Shown piece by piece: positions 60,951-64,000 of a stretch of DNA of 64,000 nt. This DNA comes from JAAFHB01 sp942493325 (lineage in GTDB: Bacteria > Bacteroidota > Bacteroidia > Bacteroidales > Prolixibacteraceae), in contig OW818689.1 in the NCBI GenBank assembly GCA_942493325.1, positions 5,022,001 through 5,086,000 on the forward strand, read 5' to 3'. A program made the translations under genes and the position numbers. The stretch's first letter is position 1. Every line of letters starts with the position of its first letter. Below the pieces are notes generated by a model. It was given only the letters and a program-made list of their open reading frames with translations, was not told the DNA's origin and did not search any database.

Positions 60951-61815
60951 AAACATAAATCACCTCTTTGCCATTTTTGTCAGGCTGACCAGGATCCGGC
61001 TGTCACTGCTGGTGACCTTTTCGGCAGCGACAGGCTATTTTTTAACCGGTACATCAACCGGAGAATCACTTTTTTTTATGTTAGGCGGTGTTTTTCTGTT
61101 GTCCTCCGGCACTACTGTTTTAAACCAGGTTCAGGAATGCAAACGGGATGCACTGATGCAAAGGACTTGCCACAGACCTATCCCGCAAGGAATGGTTTCA
61201 CGAAGCCATGCCTCGATACTTGCCGGATTGCTGATCATTTGCGGCACCGTACTTTTGAGCATAAATGGGTGGCTGCCAATGATACTTGGACTTATGAATG
61301 TTGGATTTTACAACCTGGTATATACACCCTTAAAAACACGCACCTGGCTCGCGATAATTCCGGGTGGAGTGGTAGGAGCCGTACCCCCGTTAATCGGCTG
61401 GACATCTGCCGGATTTAATGTTTTTCATCCCAACGCCCTCTTCTTGTCTATCTTTGTCTTTCTCTGGCAGATCCCCCATTTCTGGTTACTGATGATTCAG
61501 TACGGGAAGGAATACGAATTAGCCGGATTCAGATCTATTACGGGAATTCTTAACGAACATCAAATGAAATTGGTCATTTTTTTGTGGGGCCTGATCACTT
61601 CCCTTTTCCTTATGCTGTTTCCCCTTTTCGGATTCAGGCTCCAACCCCTGCTGATAGTCCTGGTCCTTATAGTTAACCTCTTTTTTATCAGCCAGTTCTA
61701 TCGTTTTCTCTTTCAAAAAGAGAATTCAAAGAGGGTGCGAAATGCCTTTATACTGATTAACTCCTATGCATTTGCCGTCTTTCTTTTGCTTGCGATCAAT
61801 GCAGTGATTTCCTGA
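60940..61815 (+). CDS. ctaB: Protoheme IX farnesyltransferase (heme O synthase)
   Basis: 291 residues from GTG 60940, overlapping the ctaC stop by 11 bp; an ATG at 60886 would overlap ctaC by 65 bp and add an unusual extension, so it is not preferred. UbiA-family membrane enzyme with nine helices; prenyl-diphosphate motif NQVQECKRDALMQRTCHRP and the second loop KTRTWLAIIPGG. It converts heme B to heme O for the oxidase. The C-terminus meets the convergent AI-2E gene 8 bp later. Confidence 0.9.
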   Translation: MRSKNINHLFAIFVRLTRIRLSLLVTFSAATGYFLTGTSTGESLFFMLGGVFLLSSGTTVLNQVQECKRDALMQRTCHRPIPQGMVSRSHASILAGLLIICGTVLLSINGWLPMILGLMNVGFYNLVYTPLKTRTWLAIIPGGVVGAVPPLIGWTSAGFNVFHPNALFLSIFVFLWQIPHFWLLMIQYGKEYELAGFRSITGILNEHQMKLVIFLWGLITSLFLMLFPLFGFRLQPLLIVLVLIVNLFFISQFYRFLFQKENSKRVRNAFILINSYAFAVFLLLAINAVIS

Positions 61816-61823
61816 TATATCTT

Positions 61824-62969
61824 TCAATAAGGAGGAGGAATATATTCTTCCCTTATTACTGCTTCTTCTTCCCTTGGCGATAATTGCTGAACAATTTTGA
61901 ACTCCGAAAGGAACTCACCTGCAATCACTCTGATAACTGTATAAACAGGGATAGCCAGGATCATTCCGGGAATTCCACCTAAACCACCCGCCATCAGAAT
62001 CACCAGGAATACCTCGAGTGGATGAGCCCTGACGCTGTTCGAGTAGATGACCGTCTGAAAGATCATATTGTCTATAAACTGAACGATCAAAACGACGACA
62101 AGTACCCAGAACATCAGCGGTAGTGTCACCTCTGTAAAACTGGAATTGAGATTGTTAGCCACCGCAACAACCAGGCCGAACAATCCACCAATCCATGGCC
62201 CTATATAAGGAATGACATTCAGTATTCCGGCAAAAACACCCACAACCACGGCCTGGCCAAATCCCAAACCTGCTATTGAAAATCCGATGATCGACAGTAC
62301 CATAACACCGATGACCTGAAGTAACATTCCGGTTAAGTATCTTTTAAGCAGATTCCCGACATTATCCATCACCCTCGAAACACGCGATTCATATTTTACA
62401 GGAGCCAGGACGAGAATCCAGTTTCCGAAGAGCCCCTCCTCTTTAAGAAAAAAGAACAGGATAAACGAAACAGAGAAGATTGCCATAAAAACATTGCCGA
62501 GCACTGCAGCTACTGATCCGAACAGACGACTCACTTCACCTACATTCAGAAATCCCATAAGTTGCTTTTCAAGGTAAGTCTGAAGATTCCCATCTCCGGG
62601 GATGTTCGGGGTAAACTGAGGAAAATTGATTTCCAGCTGATTCAGCGCATTGTCAAGATAGGCGATCACCTCCGGGACGTTAATGTTTGAAAGCAGGTTA
62701 ACTTCCGATACGACCAACGGAATCAGAATTCCTAAGAAACTGATAAGTATCAGCCAGAGCGAAAGCAGGGTGAGGAAGGCAGCAGCCGTTTTCCCAATGT
62801 AATACCTTCGGTGCCTGATCTGCTGGAATTTCCGTACAATCGGGCGTCCAACCAAAGCCAGTACCGCCGCGATAAGAATATAGGTGACGACATAGCTGAA
62901 ATAGTACACCATAAATCCGAAGAGTACTATTGCCAAAACTACAATGATGTTCTTAATCCGCTGATCCAT
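61824..62969 (-). CDS. AI-2E family membrane protein (PerM/YdiK-like)
   Basis: 381 residues, about eight helices, with the family PYIGPWIGGLFGLV and IVQFIDNMIFQTVIYS segments and the C-terminal GLGGIPGMILAIPVY motif. The family includes TqsA and Na+/H+ antiporter-like proteins; the real substrate is unknown. Convergent with ctaB. Upstream 192 bp show no clear promoter. Confidence 0.9.
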   Translation of the reverse strand: MDQRIKNIIVVLAIVLFGFMVYYFSYVVTYILIAAVLALVGRPIVRKFQQIRHRRYYIGKTAAAFLTLLSLWLILISFLGILIPLVVSEVNLLSNINVPEVIAYLDNALNQLEINFPQFTPNIPGDGNLQTYLEKQLMGFLNVGEVSRLFGSVAAVLGNVFMAIFSVSFILFFFLKEEGLFGNWILVLAPVKYESRVSRVMDNVGNLLKRYLTGMLLQVIGVMVLSIIGFSIAGLGFGQAVVVGVFAGILNVIPYIGPWIGGLFGLVVAVANNLNSSFTEVTLPLMFWVLVVVLIVQFIDNMIFQTVIYSNSVRAHPLEVFLVILMAGGLGGIPGMILAIPVYTVIRVIAGEFLSEFKIVQQLSPREEEAVIREEYIPPPY

Positions 62970-63161
62970 TCTGCTGACAATTTATGCGATCAAACATACA
63001 CTTTTTTGGATCTATAACGAAACGAATGGATGTATATATTGATTTAATATTTTCAAACCTTCCATCTTGGCAGGGCAATATTTTACTTGCGTAAGCTGCC
63101 AGCGGCTCAAATGGCGTATTGCCTGCACAAACTGCTAAAGAGCCAATTGATTACCTTTTTA

Positions 63162-63767
63162 TCAAAGCCTGTCGTACAACTTTTTCAGGAATTCAAGATT
63201 TTTTAATTCATACCTGCGAATCTTGTATGCTGAAAAGAAGGAGACTGAAAGGCCAATTATAGTTCCGGCAATCAGACCGAATATTGATTCTTCTGTTTTA
63301 AGTACTTCAATGTATGGCTTATTCTCAAAATAAACATGTATTGATAGTATTGTCAGGACGTATATTATTGGAATAATAAGGATATAAAAATTGTTAAATT
63401 TCCCCGTTAACAATTTGGATAAATGGTTGATTCTTACTTCTAACCAAAGTTTTAGAGGCTGATTATACTTGTTATTTTGTAATTTATACCAGGACATCAA
63501 CCCTGAAATAAGTGAGATGGTCGTAATAATTCCCAGGGTTATGTTATTAATCAGATAAGCCAAATCATCTTGTCTGTTTAACGAGGTGATGATCAGAAAT
63601 AGTATGAGTCCAAGACCTGACAGAATTCCGATACTAAGGATAAGCAAAAATTTATTAATGGTTTGCCTCGTTGCCGAATTCAGCAACAAATTTAATTCCT
63701 CCCTGGATTTCTGAATGATTTCAGCATTAATATTTTTCCAGGTGTTTTGTAATTCGTCAGTTGCCAT
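63162..63767 (-). CDS. Membrane protein next to an ECF sigma factor (possible anti-sigma factor)
   Basis: 201 residues: a helical cytoplasmic N-terminus (LQNTWKNINAEIIQKSRE, about 5-35), then four helices (about 38-58, 68-92, 123-145, 158-182). It overlaps the 3' end of the ECF sigma gene by 11 bp. In many Bacteroidota such a protein directly after an ECF gene is a membrane anti-sigma factor, although a zinc-binding HxxxCxxC motif is absent. Inference from context. Confidence 0.6.
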   Translation of the reverse strand: MATDELQNTWKNINAEIIQKSREELNLLLNSATRQTINKFLLILSIGILSGLGLILFLIITSLNRQDDLAYLINNITLGIITTISLISGLMSWYKLQNNKYNQPLKLWLEVRINHLSKLLTGKFNNFYILIIPIIYVLTILSIHVYFENKPYIEVLKTEESIFGLIAGTIIGLSVSFFSAYKIRRYELKNLEFLKKLYDRL

Positions 63768-64000
63768 GATTCAAATTATTTAAATTGTGTTTTAATAATT
63801 CTTTCGCGCGCGTTAATCGTACACCCACGTTTGACTTCGAGATACCCAGAATTTCGGAGATTTCCTCGTAACTTCTTTCTTCGAGATATAACAACATGAT
63901 CGATTTGTCAATATCGTTTAAGTTATAAATTGCGTCCAGAAGCATCCTTAATTTTTCATTTACAGATAGTTCTTCAATAATGTCAAACCTGTCGGCTGGT
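63757..64000 (-). CDS. ECF sigma factor, C-terminal part (5' end outside window)
   Basis: Open to the window edge; about 80 residues visible. Sigma region 4 with NDIDKSIMLLYLEERSY, EEISEILGISKSNVGVRL and RAKELLKHNL, the usual ECF helix-turn-helix. Upstream region 2 lies beyond base 64000. Coupled by an 11-bp overlap to the membrane protein that follows. Confidence 0.9.
   Translation of the reverse strand, partial: PADRFDIIEELSVNEKLRMLLDAIYNLNDIDKSIMLLYLEERSYEEISEILGISKSNVGVRLTRAKELLKHNLNNLNHGN

Overview
The window reads as a chromosomal segment of a Bacteroidota bacterium, most likely of the Bacteroidales/Marinilabiliales type. The signs are several promoters of the Bacteroidota form (-7 element TAnnTTTG), a GldJ-like SUMF1 lipoprotein of the gliding/type IX secretion family next to murF, a DUF4492 gene in front of cydAB, many lipoproteins and signal peptides, MEP-pathway isoprenoid genes (ispH, ispF) and zinc-free ribosomal protein L31B. 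There is no transposase, integrase, phage gene, CRISPR array or rRNA; one tRNA (His) is present.

Layout. 1-5300: 3' end of L-fucose isomerase, an MBL-fold hydrolase, a GNAT acetyltransferase, an exported PD40 propeller protein with an exported partner, and a DUF1097 membrane protein. 5380-14000 (minus strand): TPM-domain/LemA operon, a KefB-type cation/proton antiporter, pfkA, ispH, cmk, a Cys-cluster protein and an EamA transporter, with tandem intergenic hairpin repeats at 9441-9615. 14185-18721: DUF2339 membrane protein, a chagasin-like small protein and an M28 peptidase lipoprotein.

18855-27575 is an AT-rich accessory island bounded by an 85-bp near-identical direct repeat. It carries nine intact exported genes on the plus strand (SnoaL/DUF4440-type small proteins, lipocalin-like small proteins and alpha/beta hydrolases), plus a fragment and a multiply broken copy. 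Five of them share a duplicated upstream leader, and four share nearly the same signal-peptide coding sequence although the mature proteins are unrelated. Just beyond lie a truncated AraC-type regulator and a DUF433/DUF5615 toxin-antitoxin remnant interrupted by an inverted-repeat element.

28468-41930 is mostly housekeeping: a YyaL thioredoxin-domain protein, tRNA-His, an AlkD-like protein, rpmE2, lon, ispF, gldJ-murF, a CCA/poly(A) polymerase-type nucleotidyltransferase and an ECF sigma factor. 42318-48897 (minus) is a decaying polysaccharide locus: a sulfatase, an exported Gfo/Idh oxidoreductase, an exported TIM-barrel isomerase-like protein and a GDSL hydrolase are intact, while a second SGNH hydrolase and a heparinase II/III remnant are broken.

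48887-61815 is a respiratory region. On the minus strand DUF4492-cydA-cydB-small membrane protein encode a bd quinol oxidase. Divergently, an HMA lipoprotein, a Tat-type FeS protein, an NrfD-type membrane subunit, a monoheme cytochrome c, a DoxX-like protein, SCO1, subunits I-III-IV-II of an A2-type caa3 oxidase and a heme O synthase form one long cluster. I infer that the FeS/NrfD/cytochrome c trio passes electrons from quinol to the caa3 oxidase, like a much reduced alternative complex III. The window ends with an AI-2E-family transporter and an ECF sigma factor (partial) with a membrane partner.
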